DNA from: Psychroflexus sp. ALD_RP9
GTDB taxonomy: Bacteria > Bacteroidota > Bacteroidia > Flavobacteriales > Flavobacteriaceae
Reading direction: 5' to 3'
Assembly (NCBI RefSeq): GCF_017311165.1
Contig: NZ_CP062973.1
Span: forward strand, 2,046,001-2,110,000
Length of the DNA: 64,000 bases
In this document: in pieces, positions 17,410 through 26,173 of the stretch
How positions within the stretch are numbered: position 1 is the first letter of the stretch
Layout: each line of letters starts with the position of its first letter
Translations under genes and position numbers: made by a program
The notes under the pieces: generated by a model
Told to the model about the DNA's origin: nothing
Database searches by the model: none
What the model saw: the letters and a program-made list of their open reading frames with translations, nothing else

Positions 17410-18283
17410 CCTTTTTACTTTTTATCATTTCTTCGAGCATGTCCCACATCTGCTCAGGAATTTGATCGAGTAAATTAAACTGTCCAGCACCTTTTAACCA
17501 TTCGCCACCATCAATTGTGATTACTTCACCATTAAGATAAGCTGAAAAATCAGAGACTAAAAAGGCAGCTAAATTGGCAAGTTCTTGATGGTCACCGACA
17601 CGTTTAAGTGGTACTTTTTTAGCTAAATCAAACTTGTCTTTTAGTTCGCCTGGTAAAAGTCTATCCCAAGCGCCTTTAGTTGGGAAAGGTCCTGGCGCAA
17701 TAGCATTAAATCTAATGCCATATTTTGCCCATTCTACCGCTAATGATCGTGTCATGGCTAAAACACCAGCTTTAGCAGTTGCACTTGGCACTACGTACGC
17801 TGAGCCTGTCCACGCATAAGTAGTTACAATATTTAGAACCCTTTTGTTGGTTTCTTTTTTGTCAATCCAGTATTTTCCGAGCGCTAGCGTACAATTTTTT
17901 GTGCCTTTCAAGACAATATCAATAATGGTATCAAAAGCATTACTTGATAAGCGTTCAGTTGGTGAAATAAAATTACCAGCGGCATTGTTAAGTAAAACAT
18001 CAATCGAGCCTAGCGCATCATGGGCTTCTTTAAGCATCTTTTCAACTTGATCGTAATGTCTTACATCGCACTGTAAAGGAATACATTTTGCATCAACATT
18101 AGCACTAAGGTCGTTTGCGGTTTGTTTCAGTTTATCTAAATTTCGTGAGGTAATTACCACATTGGCACCGAGTTCTAAAAAGTATTTGGTCATTGATTTT
18201 CCTAGTCCAGAACCACCACCAGTTACAATAATATTAGTGTTTTTTAAAGCGTCTTCACGCAACATTTTGTCAGTATAAGCCAT
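17402..18283 (-). CDS. 2,4-dienoyl-CoA-reductase-like SDR oxidoreductase
   Basis: This 293-residue short-chain dehydrogenase has the NAD(P) motif TGGGSGLG and NNAAGNFISP. The middle and C-terminal parts follow the DECR pattern rather than the classical SDR one: VLNIVTTYAWTGSAYVVPS then ATAKAG, with the catalytic Tyr in TTYA and Lys in TAKAG, and later RFNAIAPGPFPTKGA. That family reduces 2,4-dienoyl-CoA with NADPH in the breakdown of unsaturated fatty acids. Activity is inferred from family resemblance. The gene overlaps the convergent hutH by 8 bases. 137 bases with no clear feature separate its start from the menA stop. Confidence 0.85.
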   Translation of the reverse strand: MAYTDKMLREDALKNTNIIVTGGGSGLGKSMTKYFLELGANVVITSRNLDKLKQTANDLSANVDAKCIPLQCDVRHYDQVEKMLKEAHDALGSIDVLLNNAAGNFISPTERLSSNAFDTIIDIVLKGTKNCTLALGKYWIDKKETNKRVLNIVTTYAWTGSAYVVPSATAKAGVLAMTRSLAVEWAKYGIRFNAIAPGPFPTKGAWDRLLPGELKDKFDLAKKVPLKRVGDHQELANLAAFLVSDFSAYLNGEVITIDGGEWLKGAGQFNLLDQIPEQMWDMLEEMIKSKKAK

Positions 18284-18420
18284 TGTATTTTCTTTTGATT
18301 ACAAGTTACGATTTTTTCAAACTTTAAGATTGAAGTTTGTAATTTTTCCGTTGACTAAAAATTTACATCTTGTTGTCGATTTTCGGTTGAAGTTAAAGCT
18401 GAGAGTTTTATCACTTTAGA

Positions 18421-19320
18421 TTAAAATATACTTGTTAGAAGATGAATTAAGGCTATTGCAAAACAACTTAGTGCTACTTTTTTTAATTCAGGGTCTAAGT
18501 CTTTTGGATTAGTATAATTAACGACTTTCTTTAAATGAATGAGTAAAGGAATACATCCTATTAAACTTAACCATTGATCATTCTCAAACCGGAAATATCC
18601 ATAAAAAACTAAACTCAGTATCGCTATACAAATGAGGCTTACGTGATAGATTTTAGCAAATTTCTTTCCATGCTTTACTACTAAAGTGAATTTGTTCGAA
18701 TTGCGATCACTATTTTCGTCGCGAATATTATTGAGATTGAGCACCGCAGCTGATAACAGACCAATACTTGTTGCTGGCAATAATTGAATTGCGTAAAATT
18801 GATTTGTCATTAAATATTGACTCCCTAAAACAGCTACCAAACCAAAAAAGACAAATACAAATACATCACCTAAACCTCTGTAGCCATAAGCTGTATCTCC
18901 AACAGTATATTTAATTGCGGCTAGTGTTGCTAAAATGCCTAATGCAAAAAATAGGAGCGAGGCTAAAAAATTTTCTTGGCCAAAGGCTTCATAAATTAAT
19001 GCAACCGCTAAAATTAAACCAATAATGCTGTTAATAATTATACCACGTTTAAGCTCTTTATCTGTTAAGGCGCCACTTTGTAAAGCACGTTGAGGTCCAA
19101 GTCGCTCATTATTATCGGTACCTTTAACACCATCGCCATAATCATTTGCAAAATTAGATAAGATTTGGAAGCTAAGTGTTGTTAAAATAGCAAGCCAAAA
19201 TATGTTTTGTTTAAAGGCTTGTTGTTCAAATGCTAAACTACTACCCATTAAAATACCAGCTATTGAAAGTGGTAAGGTTCGCAATCTCGCGGCCGAAATC
19301 CAAGCTTTAAATTTTTGCAT
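18421..19320 (-). CDS. menA: 1,4-dihydroxy-2-naphthoate polyprenyltransferase
   Basis: This 299-residue integral membrane prenyltransferase attaches the polyprenyl tail to DHNA in menaquinone synthesis. The two Asp-rich motifs that bind Mg-prenyl diphosphate are present: NDYGDGVKGTDNNERLGPQR (about residues 58-77) and LNNIRDENSDRNS. Eight or nine hydrophobic helices surround them. Its ATG shares one base with the purB stop codon (TAATG), implying translational coupling. Menaquinone is the expected respiratory quinone in this phylum. Confidence 0.93.
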   Translation of the reverse strand: MQKFKAWISAARLRTLPLSIAGILMGSSLAFEQQAFKQNIFWLAILTTLSFQILSNFANDYGDGVKGTDNNERLGPQRALQSGALTDKELKRGIIINSIIGLILAVALIYEAFGQENFLASLLFFALGILATLAAIKYTVGDTAYGYRGLGDVFVFVFFGLVAVLGSQYLMTNQFYAIQLLPATSIGLLSAAVLNLNNIRDENSDRNSNKFTLVVKHGKKFAKIYHVSLICIAILSLVFYGYFRFENDQWLSLIGCIPLLIHLKKVVNYTNPKDLDPELKKVALSCFAIALIHLLTSIF

Positions 19321-20657
19321 TAAATCCCTGTATAATTTTGTGGTGTAATTTGCTTTAATTCTTGCTTAACTTCATCACTAACTTCTAAGGTTTCAATAAA
19401 AGCTTGAATACTTTTTTGGTTTATTACTGAGTTTGTTCTTGTTAAACCTTTTAAAGCTTCATAAGGGTTTTTGTATGCCTCGCGACGTAAAATGGTTTGA
19501 ATGGCTTCTGCGACAATAGCCCAATTTTGTTCTAAGTCTTGATTAATTTTCGACTCGTTTAATAGTAACTTTTCTAATCCTTTAGCTGTAGACTTTAAAG
19601 CGATTAAACTATGAGCGATGGGCATACCAATGCTTCTTAAAACAGTTGAGTCGGTTAAATCACGTTGTAATCTAGAAATGGGTAATTTAGCAGAGAGATG
19701 TTCATATAAAGCATTGGCAATGCCTAAGTTTCCTTCAGAATTTTCAAAATCGATAGGGTTTACCTTATGTGGCATTGCTGAAGAACCAACTTCACCTGCT
19801 TTAATTTTTTGCTTGAAATAGTCCATTGAAACATAAGTCCAAATATCACGGTCTAAGTCAATTATAATTGTATTGATTCGTTTTAGGGCATCAAAAGTTG
19901 CAGCAAGATAATCATAATGCTCAATTTGTGTGGTCGGAAAAGAATATGTTAAATTTAGACTTTTTTCTACAAATTTTTGTCCAAACGCCTTCCAATCAAT
20001 TTTCGGATATGCAACATGATGTGCATTGAAGTTGCCAGTTGCACCACCAAACTTAGCAGGCATTGGTGTTTTTTCGAGCGTTTTAATTTGCTGTTTTAAT
20101 CTTACGATAAATACTTCAATTTCTTTTCCTAAACGCGTAGGTGAAGCTGGTTGCCCATGTGTTTTGGCAAGCATAGAAACATGTTTCCACTCGCTTGATT
20201 TTTGCATAAGCGCTTCGACTAACGATTTCAATTCAGGAATATAAACCTGTTCTAAACCATCTTTTAAACTTAAAGGAACTGCGGTGTTGTTAATGTCTTG
20301 TGAGGTTAATCCAAAATGAATAAACTCTTTTGATTTTGTTAAGCCTAAATCATCAAATTTAGATTTGATAAAGTATTCAACTGCTTTAACATCATGATTG
20401 GTGGTTGCTTCTATTTCTTTAACAGCTTCAGCATCTTTACTGTTGAAATTATTATAAATAGCACGCAGTTGGTTAAATAAGTTATGGTCGAAGTTTTCGA
20501 GTTGTGGTAGTGGTAATTGGCATAAGCCGATGAAGTATTCAATTTCTACACGAATACGATATTTTATTAAGGCCTGCTCACTGAAAAATTGATTTAGGTC
20601 TTGAGTTTTAGAAGCGTAGCGTCCGTCAACTGGTGAAATAGCGTTTAAAGCAGTCAT
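19320..20657 (-). CDS. purB: adenylosuccinate lyase
   Basis: This 445-residue lyase acts twice in purine synthesis, releasing fumarate from SAICAR and from adenylosuccinate. N-terminal SPVDGRYASKTQDL and the superfamily signature GSSAMPHKVNPIDFE, with the catalytic Ser, are clear. HFGLTSQDINNTAV and KTHGQPASPTRLGKE are substrate-site segments. The ATG at 20657 is chosen because the upstream ATG at 20690 adds eleven unconserved residues, and a -7 promoter box lies between the two. The stop overlaps the menA ATG by one base. Confidence 0.96.
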   Translation of the reverse strand: MTALNAISPVDGRYASKTQDLNQFFSEQALIKYRIRVEIEYFIGLCQLPLPQLENFDHNLFNQLRAIYNNFNSKDAEAVKEIEATTNHDVKAVEYFIKSKFDDLGLTKSKEFIHFGLTSQDINNTAVPLSLKDGLEQVYIPELKSLVEALMQKSSEWKHVSMLAKTHGQPASPTRLGKEIEVFIVRLKQQIKTLEKTPMPAKFGGATGNFNAHHVAYPKIDWKAFGQKFVEKSLNLTYSFPTTQIEHYDYLAATFDALKRINTIIIDLDRDIWTYVSMDYFKQKIKAGEVGSSAMPHKVNPIDFENSEGNLGIANALYEHLSAKLPISRLQRDLTDSTVLRSIGMPIAHSLIALKSTAKGLEKLLLNESKINQDLEQNWAIVAEAIQTILRREAYKNPYEALKGLTRTNSVINQKSIQAFIETLEVSDEVKQELKQITPQNYTGI

Positions 20658-20679
20658 GTTTAAGATTTTAAGACGCTCG

Positions 20680-20687
20680 CAAATATA
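20680..20687 (-). promoter_or_regulatory. Bacteroidota -7 box (TATATTTG) for purB-menA
   Basis: Exact TAnnTTTG match on the minus strand, 23 bases before the purB ATG at 20657. It lies downstream of the alternative ATG at 20690, so it also argues against that longer start. The -33 element is not obvious. Confidence 0.42.
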
Positions 20688-20735
20688 CATTATTAGGCAT
20701 AAATTTTAGCTTAAATGTACTGAAATAAGCTTTAT

Positions 20736-21419
20736 TTAAATGTGCTTAGAAATGTCTTTTATAGCTTTAGGAACTCCTGTTGAGGCTTTTTCAGTGTATA
20801 TTCTAATTTTATCGTTGGCTTCAATTTGTGGTTGTGGGTCGATAAAATAAATTGGTGTTTCAGGCTTTTTGTAATTGATTAAGCTTGCAGCTGGATAAAC
20901 TTGCATCGAAGTTCCTACAACTATAATGATATCGGCAACTTCAACCTGAGCTATGGCTTTTTCAAGCATTGGTACAGCTTCACCAAACCAAACGACATGT
21001 GGCCTGAGTTGGCTGCCTTTTTCACATGTATTTCCAATTTTTATATCTTCTGTCCAGTTATAAATCAAATTATCATCAATACTGCTTTTGGCTTTCATTA
21101 ATTCGCCGTGAAGATGAATTATATTTTTGCTACCTGCACGTTCATGTAAATCATCTACATTTTGCGTGATGATATTAACATGGCATTTATTTTCAAGTTG
21201 AGCTAAAGCTAAATGGGCTGAGTTAGGCTTTACATTTTTGAGTTGTTTACGGCGTTGGTTATAAAAATCTAGCACAAGTTCAGGATTTTTCTTGAATGCT
21301 TCAGGCGTTGCCACTTGCATGACATCATGGCCTTCCCAAAGTCCATCATGGTCGCGAAAGGTTTTTACGCCACTTTCGGCACTCATACCAGCTCCTGTAA
21401 GTACGCAAATATTTAACAT
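20736..21419 (-). CDS. cobB: Sir2-family NAD-dependent protein deacylase (sirtuin)
   Basis: This 227-residue sirtuin removes acyl groups from lysines using NAD. NAD-site motifs are TGAGMSAESGVKTFR, TQNVDDLHERAG and VVGTSMQVYPAA, and the catalytic His104 is in HLHGE. Tyr53 and Arg56 in FYNQRR match the pair that lets SIRT5- and CobB-type enzymes accept succinyl or malonyl groups. The four-cysteine zinc ribbon is missing: between the catalytic His and LRPHVVWFGE there is only Cys132. The gene starts 2 bases after the preceding gene's stop. Confidence 0.92.
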   Translation of the reverse strand: MLNICVLTGAGMSAESGVKTFRDHDGLWEGHDVMQVATPEAFKKNPELVLDFYNQRRKQLKNVKPNSAHLALAQLENKCHVNIITQNVDDLHERAGSKNIIHLHGELMKAKSSIDDNLIYNWTEDIKIGNTCEKGSQLRPHVVWFGEAVPMLEKAIAQVEVADIIIVVGTSMQVYPAASLINYKKPETPIYFIDPQPQIEANDKIRIYTEKASTGVPKAIKDISKHI

Positions 21420-21421
21420 GT

Positions 21422-22189
21422 TTAACGATTAACTGCTCTATATTCTTCATAACAATCGCTGATGGCATCAAGTAGTTGTAAATCGTTAGCACTTCTAACA
21501 AAAGATTCTGAATAGTCACATTTTTTTAAAATGTCAACAATATCAACTTTGCTGATTTGTAAAACAGCAGATAATGTTTCCCGGTCAAATTTATCTTGCA
21601 GTAAGTCTCTAATGGCATTATCTTGTTTCATTTTACGTAGACGTTTCATCTGTTTTGGTTTTTTTCCAAAAACTTGATAAAGCAAATCAGCAGGATTTAA
21701 GATGGCATCTATGGTTCGAGAAATAGATGAGCTTTGGTAATTGCCGCCTTCATAGGCGTATTCTGTACCAGAAATTGAATATCTATAATTATCGTAAATT
21801 GGGATATTTTTTGCGTCTATTTCTAAGAAACCAGTAAGTTTAATGTCTTGTAATTTTACTTCTTCTAGAGCAATTGCAGACTCTGTCATTTTAATTTTAA
21901 CATCACCAAAATCTATCCAATCTTGGGTAATACGAACTTGAATTGGTTTAAAGCCTAAATAAGAAAAATATAAGGTATCATTAACATGCGCTTTTATATT
22001 AAAACGCCCGTTTGAATTGGTAACTGTGCCTCTAACGGTGTTAATGTTGATAATATTTACGTTTTCAAGAATCTTGTCATTAGCGGCATTCATGACTGTA
22101 CCTTTAATTGTTTCAAGTTTTGCGTTTAGTGAATCTTGGCTAAAACTTACTAATGGTAAAATAATTAAAAGGTAACGTAAATATTTCAT
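21422..22189 (-). CDS. secreted protein with carboxypeptidase-regulatory-like domain
   Basis: This 255-residue protein has a signal peptide (cleavage after FSQ near residue 18) followed by a CarboxypepD_reg-like beta-sandwich at about 26-95 (IKGTVMNAANDKILENVNIININ, TNSNGRFNIKAHVNDTLYFSYLGF). This domain also begins TonB-dependent receptors, but no barrel or plug follows. The remaining 150 residues are polar with helices (KQMKRLRKMKQDNAIRDLL). It resembles flavobacterial surface or periplasmic proteins of unknown role. It lies directly upstream of cobB. The helicase terminator precedes it, so it is probably transcribed separately from the helicase. Confidence 0.75.
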   Translation of the reverse strand: MKYLRYLLIILPLVSFSQDSLNAKLETIKGTVMNAANDKILENVNIININTVRGTVTNSNGRFNIKAHVNDTLYFSYLGFKPIQVRITQDWIDFGDVKIKMTESAIALEEVKLQDIKLTGFLEIDAKNIPIYDNYRYSISGTEYAYEGGNYQSSSISRTIDAILNPADLLYQVFGKKPKQMKRLRKMKQDNAIRDLLQDKFDRETLSAVLQISKVDIVDILKKCDYSESFVRSANDLQLLDAISDCYEEYRAVNR

Positions 22190-22203
22190 ATTTTAAAAAT
22201 AAA

Positions 22204-22243
22204 GAAATCTTAATACGCAACGTATATGTCGTATTAAGATTTC
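22204..22243 (-). terminator. intrinsic terminator downstream of the DEAD-box helicase
   Basis: A perfect 14-base stem (22204-22217 with 22230-22243) around a 12-base loop. On the minus strand a U-rich stretch follows it (TTTATTTTT). It lies 15 bases after the helicase stop and just before the next gene on the same strand, so it should separate the two transcripts. Confidence 0.72.
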
Positions 22244-22257
22244 GATAAAATTAACAA

Positions 22258-24006
22258 TTACTGTTTTTTGCGTCGACGTTCAATTGATTTGTTTACGCTG
22301 CGATCTCTATTTCTGCCACCAGATTTAAAATCACGTTTTCCTGAACCTTTGCTGTTAGAATGACGCTTGTTAGAGCGTTTCCCTCTAAAACCTCCGCCAG
22401 ATTTCTTTTTATCTTTCGTGATTTCAACATTAACATGTCTGCCAAATAGTTTAAAATCTTCAAATAAAGCTTTTACCTTTTCAACGTCGTCGTTTGGGAC
22501 ATTAAAAAATGAAAATGTGTTTTTAACGTCAACTCTTGCTACTGCATCGCGGCCTAAATCAAGTGTTTCTTTTAAAAAGTCTTTTAGAGACATCCAGTTG
22601 AAGCCATCTTTTTCACCGACATTTATAAAAAATCGTGTTTCATCACCATAATTTGCGCCACTGTTAGAACTGCGATCTTCAGAAGGATTTGCTAGATTAG
22701 GGGCGTTTTTATAGTAATTATGAAAACGTGTAAACTCAACTGAAAAGAATTTTTTTATCAAATCTTCTTTTGAAACATCTTCAAATTGAGATTCTAGTTG
22801 ATCGACATAAGGATCTATATCGTGATTGATTTCAGTATTGTGAACTTCTTTAGCTAAATGTAGTAATTGAACTTTACAAATCTCATCACCAGAAGGTAAC
22901 TCTTTTGCTTCAAAATTTTGCCCAATAATACGTTCAACTTGTTTAATTTTACGTATTTCACTTTTCGTGATAATTACCATCGAAGTACCTTCTTTACCTG
23001 CACGACCTGTACGACCGCTACGGTGTGTATAAGTTTCAATTTCGTCAGGTAATTGGTAATTGATAACATGTGTAATATCGTCTACATCAATTCCTCGGGC
23101 TGCTACGTCTGTAGCTACAAGCATTTGTATTGACTTTGATCGGAAGCTTTTCATAACCAAATCACGTTGATTTTGGCTTAAATCTCCGTGAATTGCTGAG
23201 GCTGAATAGCCATCTTCTATTAAACGTTCTGCTACTTTTTGAGTATCGCGTTTAGTTCTACAAAATACAACGGCATAAATATCAGGATTGGCATCTACCA
23301 AACGCTTCATTGCATTATATCTGTCACGACCAGCAACAATAAAATATTCGTGACTAACATTTTTAGTAGACACGTTTTTCTTACCAATGGTCACTTCTTT
23401 TGGGTTATGCATAAACTTTTTAGCAATTTGTGCAACCTCTTTTGGCATAGTTGCACTAAATAACCAGGTGTTTTTTGTGGCTGGTGAGTGTGATAAAATT
23501 TCTTTGATATCTTCAAAAAAGCCCATGTTAAGCATTTCATCAGCTTCATCTAAGATGCAAATATCTATTTTAGAAATATCAATGATGTTTCGACGAATCA
23601 TATCTTTCATTCGTCCAGGTGTGGCTACAATAATTTGTGCTCCTTTTTTAATTTGTTTTGCTTGATCTGTGATACTCGCACCACCGTAAACTGCAACAGT
23701 GTTAAGGCTTTTGTAGTGCTTAGCATAAGATTTTAACTCATTTGTAATTTGTAAACAAAGCTCGCGAGTAGGCGACAAAATTAAACCTTGCGTGCTTTTG
23801 GAATTAAGATTAATGTTTTGAATTAATGGAAAGCCGAATGCAGCAGTTTTTCCTGTACCTGTTTGGGCTAGCGCAACCATATCAGTTGGCTCTTCAAGTA
23901 AAATAGGAATGGTTTTTTCCTGTACTTCACTTGGTGACTCAAACCCCATATCTTTTACTGCTTCTAAGATTTCTTGGCTTAAGCCTAATGATTCAAATGT
24001 ATTCAT
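22258..24006 (-). CDS. deaD: DEAD-box ATP-dependent RNA helicase with DbpA-type RNA-binding domain
   Basis: This 582-residue helicase has the Q-motif region FESLGLSQEIL, Walker A AQTGTGKT (47-54), DEAD (153-156), SAT (184-186) and HRSGRTGR. After the two RecA domains there is a linker, then a DbpA-like RNA-recognition domain (FFINVGEKDGFNWMSLKDF to about NVEITKDK), and a basic Gly/Arg/Lys tail. This is the CsdA/DeaD layout, associated with ribosome assembly and cold growth. The ATG at 24006 is chosen; an upstream start would add 15 unconserved residues and pass through the promoter box at 24027-24034. Confidence 0.93.
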   Translation of the reverse strand: MNTFESLGLSQEILEAVKDMGFESPSEVQEKTIPILLEEPTDMVALAQTGTGKTAAFGFPLIQNINLNSKSTQGLILSPTRELCLQITNELKSYAKHYKSLNTVAVYGGASITDQAKQIKKGAQIIVATPGRMKDMIRRNIIDISKIDICILDEADEMLNMGFFEDIKEILSHSPATKNTWLFSATMPKEVAQIAKKFMHNPKEVTIGKKNVSTKNVSHEYFIVAGRDRYNAMKRLVDANPDIYAVVFCRTKRDTQKVAERLIEDGYSASAIHGDLSQNQRDLVMKSFRSKSIQMLVATDVAARGIDVDDITHVINYQLPDEIETYTHRSGRTGRAGKEGTSMVIITKSEIRKIKQVERIIGQNFEAKELPSGDEICKVQLLHLAKEVHNTEINHDIDPYVDQLESQFEDVSKEDLIKKFFSVEFTRFHNYYKNAPNLANPSEDRSSNSGANYGDETRFFINVGEKDGFNWMSLKDFLKETLDLGRDAVARVDVKNTFSFFNVPNDDVEKVKALFEDFKLFGRHVNVEITKDKKKSGGGFRGKRSNKRHSNSKGSGKRDFKSGGRNRDRSVNKSIERRRKKQ

Positions 24007-24026
24007 ATAAATTTTAAAAATAGCTG

Positions 24027-24034
24027 CAAAGATA
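24027..24034 (-). promoter_or_regulatory. Bacteroidota -7 box (TATCTTTG) for the DEAD-box helicase
   Basis: Exact TAnnTTTG match on the minus strand, ending 21 bases before the ATG at 24006. A minus-strand TTG at 24049-24051 is 14 bases upstream, shorter than the usual -33 spacing. Confidence 0.42.
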
Positions 24035-24168
24035 GGTTTTAAATATGACAATTTAGCTATTGTAAGGTTAAGCCTTAATTTGAAGTTAAATATATTGATT
24101 TTTCAATGCTATATTTACTGTAACAAAATAATACCTTTAGCTACTAACAAGTTGAATTAAAATCTTTC

Positions 24169-24663
24169 GTGATTAAGCAACAAGAACATCAGTTTGTAGA
24201 GTTGTTAGAAACTCACCAAAATATCGTGCATAAAATATGCCGGCTTTACACCTATGATGAAAGTTCTCACAAGGATTTATTTCAAGAAATTACAGTTCAA
24301 TTATGGAAAGCTTTTCCAAAGTTTAGAGGCGATGCCAAGTTTAGTACTTGGATGTATAGAGTAGCTTTGAATACGGCTATTACACTATATCGCAAGCGGA
24401 AAAGACGTGTTACCACGACTGATATTGACCAAGTGAATTTTAAAATCGCTTCGGAAGTTTATGATGACACGGTAGAAGAAAATTTAAAGTTGATGTACTC
24501 AGCTATAAAAGAATTAAATGATATTGATAAAGCCTTAGTGTTTTTATATCTAGAAGATAAAAACTATAAAGAAATCTCTGAAACACTTGGAATTACTGAA
24601 GTTAATGCAAGAGTGAAAATGAATCGTGTAAAAACCAAGTTAAAAAGAATTTTGAATCCCTAA
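24169..24663 (+). CDS. ECF-type RNA polymerase sigma factor (second in window)
   Basis: This 164-residue sigma factor has region 2 at about 10-75 (SSHKDLFQEITVQLWKAF, and FSTWMYRVALNTAITLYRK for promoter melting). Region 4 at about 105-160 has YKEISETLGITEVNARVKM as its helix-turn-helix. The start is a GTG at 24169. The next gene begins 2 bases after its stop and encodes a four-helix membrane protein, a typical partner arrangement. It differs in sequence and partner from the ECF factor at 9508. Confidence 0.92.
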   Translation: MIKQQEHQFVELLETHQNIVHKICRLYTYDESSHKDLFQEITVQLWKAFPKFRGDAKFSTWMYRVALNTAITLYRKRKRRVTTTDIDQVNFKIASEVYDDTVEENLKLMYSAIKELNDIDKALVFLYLEDKNYKEISETLGITEVNARVKMNRVKTKLKRILNP

Positions 24664-24665
24664 TT

Positions 24666-25271
24666 ATGGACGAATTAGAATTATTAAAAAAACGCTGGCA
24701 ATCTCAAGAATCAAGCTTGCCCAAATATAAATCGAAAGATATTTATAATATGCTTCATAAAAAATCGTCTTCAATCGTGAAGTGGATTTTTTTGATCAGT
24801 ATTTTTGAATTCATATTCTGGATTGTCATAGAATTTATTGGCATGTCCCAAAGCGTAAATGATAGTATAAAAGAACTTGATTTACAAACCTTTTACAGAA
24901 TCACTTTAGTGATTAATTACGTTGTTATTATTGCTTTTATCGTCAAGTTTTTTTACAATTATAGACAAATACAAACTACTGATACAGTAAAGAGTTTAAT
25001 GAAAACTATAGTTAAAACTCGCCTAACTGTAAAATACTATGTTTGGTTTAATATCATCTTCTTTGCAATTACATTTATTGTTTCGGTTGTGGTCACCTTA
25101 AACCATCTCGACAACATCAATTTCCAGCATTTCTGGTTAAGTATACTTATCTCAATTGGTATTCTTGGTTTTATTATTTTAATTATTTGGGCTTTCTATC
25201 GCTTATTATATGGTATTTTGACCAAAAGGCTTTTAACCAATTATAAAAACTTGAAAAAAATTGAGCTTTAA
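24666..25271 (+). CDS. four-helix membrane protein, putative partner of the ECF sigma factor
   Basis: No named family is recognised. The 201-residue protein has a polar cytoplasmic N-terminus (MDELELLKKRWQSQESSLPK), then predicted membrane helices at about 38-60, 78-97, 124-146 and 157-182, and a basic C-terminus. The N-terminal helical segment is where a sigma-binding region would lie. Its position 2 bases after an ECF sigma gene supports an anti-sigma or sensor role, but no zinc or RskA-like motif is visible, so the role is inferred from context only. Confidence 0.65.
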   Translation: MDELELLKKRWQSQESSLPKYKSKDIYNMLHKKSSSIVKWIFLISIFEFIFWIVIEFIGMSQSVNDSIKELDLQTFYRITLVINYVVIIAFIVKFFYNYRQIQTTDTVKSLMKTIVKTRLTVKYYVWFNIIFFAITFIVSVVVTLNHLDNINFQHFWLSILISIGILGFIILIIWAFYRLLYGILTKRLLTNYKNLKKIEL

Positions 25272-25305
25272 ACTTTAATTCAAATATTTTTTAAAATCTA
25301 TCATC

Positions 25306-26169
25306 ATGAATAAAATGTTATTAATCTTAGTTGTATGTAGTTCAGTTGTTTTTAACCTACAAGCACAATCTATAGAAAATGCTTTATTATGGAAAGTAAG
25401 TGGTAATGGTCTTGACGAAAATTCTTACTTGTATGGAACAATTCACTTAGCTTGCGAAGTCAAAATTTCTGAAGAAGTTAAAACTACTTTTGAAGCTACC
25501 AATCAACTTGCATTAGAAATTAATATGGCAGATCCAGCTATGATGACAACTATGATGCAGAATATGTACATGGCTGATGGCAAAACACTAGCCGATTTTA
25601 CAACCGATCAAGAGCTGAAGCAGTTAGAAACTTTTTTTGAAGGCAAAGTGCCAGGAATGAGTTTTGCCATGATGCAAAACATTAAACCTTTCTTTTTGAG
25701 TTCTATGGCTATGACTAGTTTTTTAAGTTGTGCCAATCCTCAAGGTTACGATATGTATTTTCTGCAACAAGCCAAACAAGCTGATAAAGCAATTATTGGA
25801 TTAGAAACTCTTGAAGACCAATTAAACATAATAGACAAAGTGCCTTATGAAAATCAAGTTGATGATTTGTTACTTATGGCTAATGAAAGCTTAGCCAGTA
25901 ATAAAAAAATGTTTCAAGATATGTTAGATTTTTATGAGGCTAAAGATTTGCAAGGCTTAATGAATTTTATGAACAAGCAAGAATCTTCTATGAATTTATA
26001 TGCAGAAGACTTTTTAGATCATCGAAATAAAAAATGGATTTCAGTCATCACAGAAGTTGCTAAAGAAAAATCAACCTTTTTCGCTTTTGGAGCTGCTCAT
26101 TTAGCAGGTGAAAATGGCGTCGTTAATTTACTTAGAAAAGCTGGATTTACAGTTGAAGCAATACAGTAA
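25306..26169 (+). CDS. TraB/GumN family secreted protein
   Basis: This 287-residue protein has a signal peptide (cleavage after LQAQ near residue 21), followed by the TraB/GumN domain. The family start LLWKVSGNGLDENSYLYGTIHLA carries the GTxH-type motif, and the C-terminal FFAFGAAHLAGENGVVNLL carries the second conserved GxxHL motif. Related proteins are proposed metalloproteases (TIKI type), but enzymatic activity in bacteria is not settled. A Met-rich section (residues about 75-130) is notable. It follows the sigma factor and membrane protein by 34 bases and may be co-expressed with them. Confidence 0.85.
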   Translation: MNKMLLILVVCSSVVFNLQAQSIENALLWKVSGNGLDENSYLYGTIHLACEVKISEEVKTTFEATNQLALEINMADPAMMTTMMQNMYMADGKTLADFTTDQELKQLETFFEGKVPGMSFAMMQNIKPFFLSSMAMTSFLSCANPQGYDMYFLQQAKQADKAIIGLETLEDQLNIIDKVPYENQVDDLLLMANESLASNKKMFQDMLDFYEAKDLQGLMNFMNKQESSMNLYAEDFLDHRNKKWISVITEVAKEKSTFFAFGAAHLAGENGVVNLLRKAGFTVEAIQ

Positions 26170-26173
26170 TCAC

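Noticed and set aside
18284..18420. Possible hairpin with 7-base arms between the SDR and menA genes
   Set aside because: Short, AT-only arms without U-tract; expected by chance in DNA of this composition.
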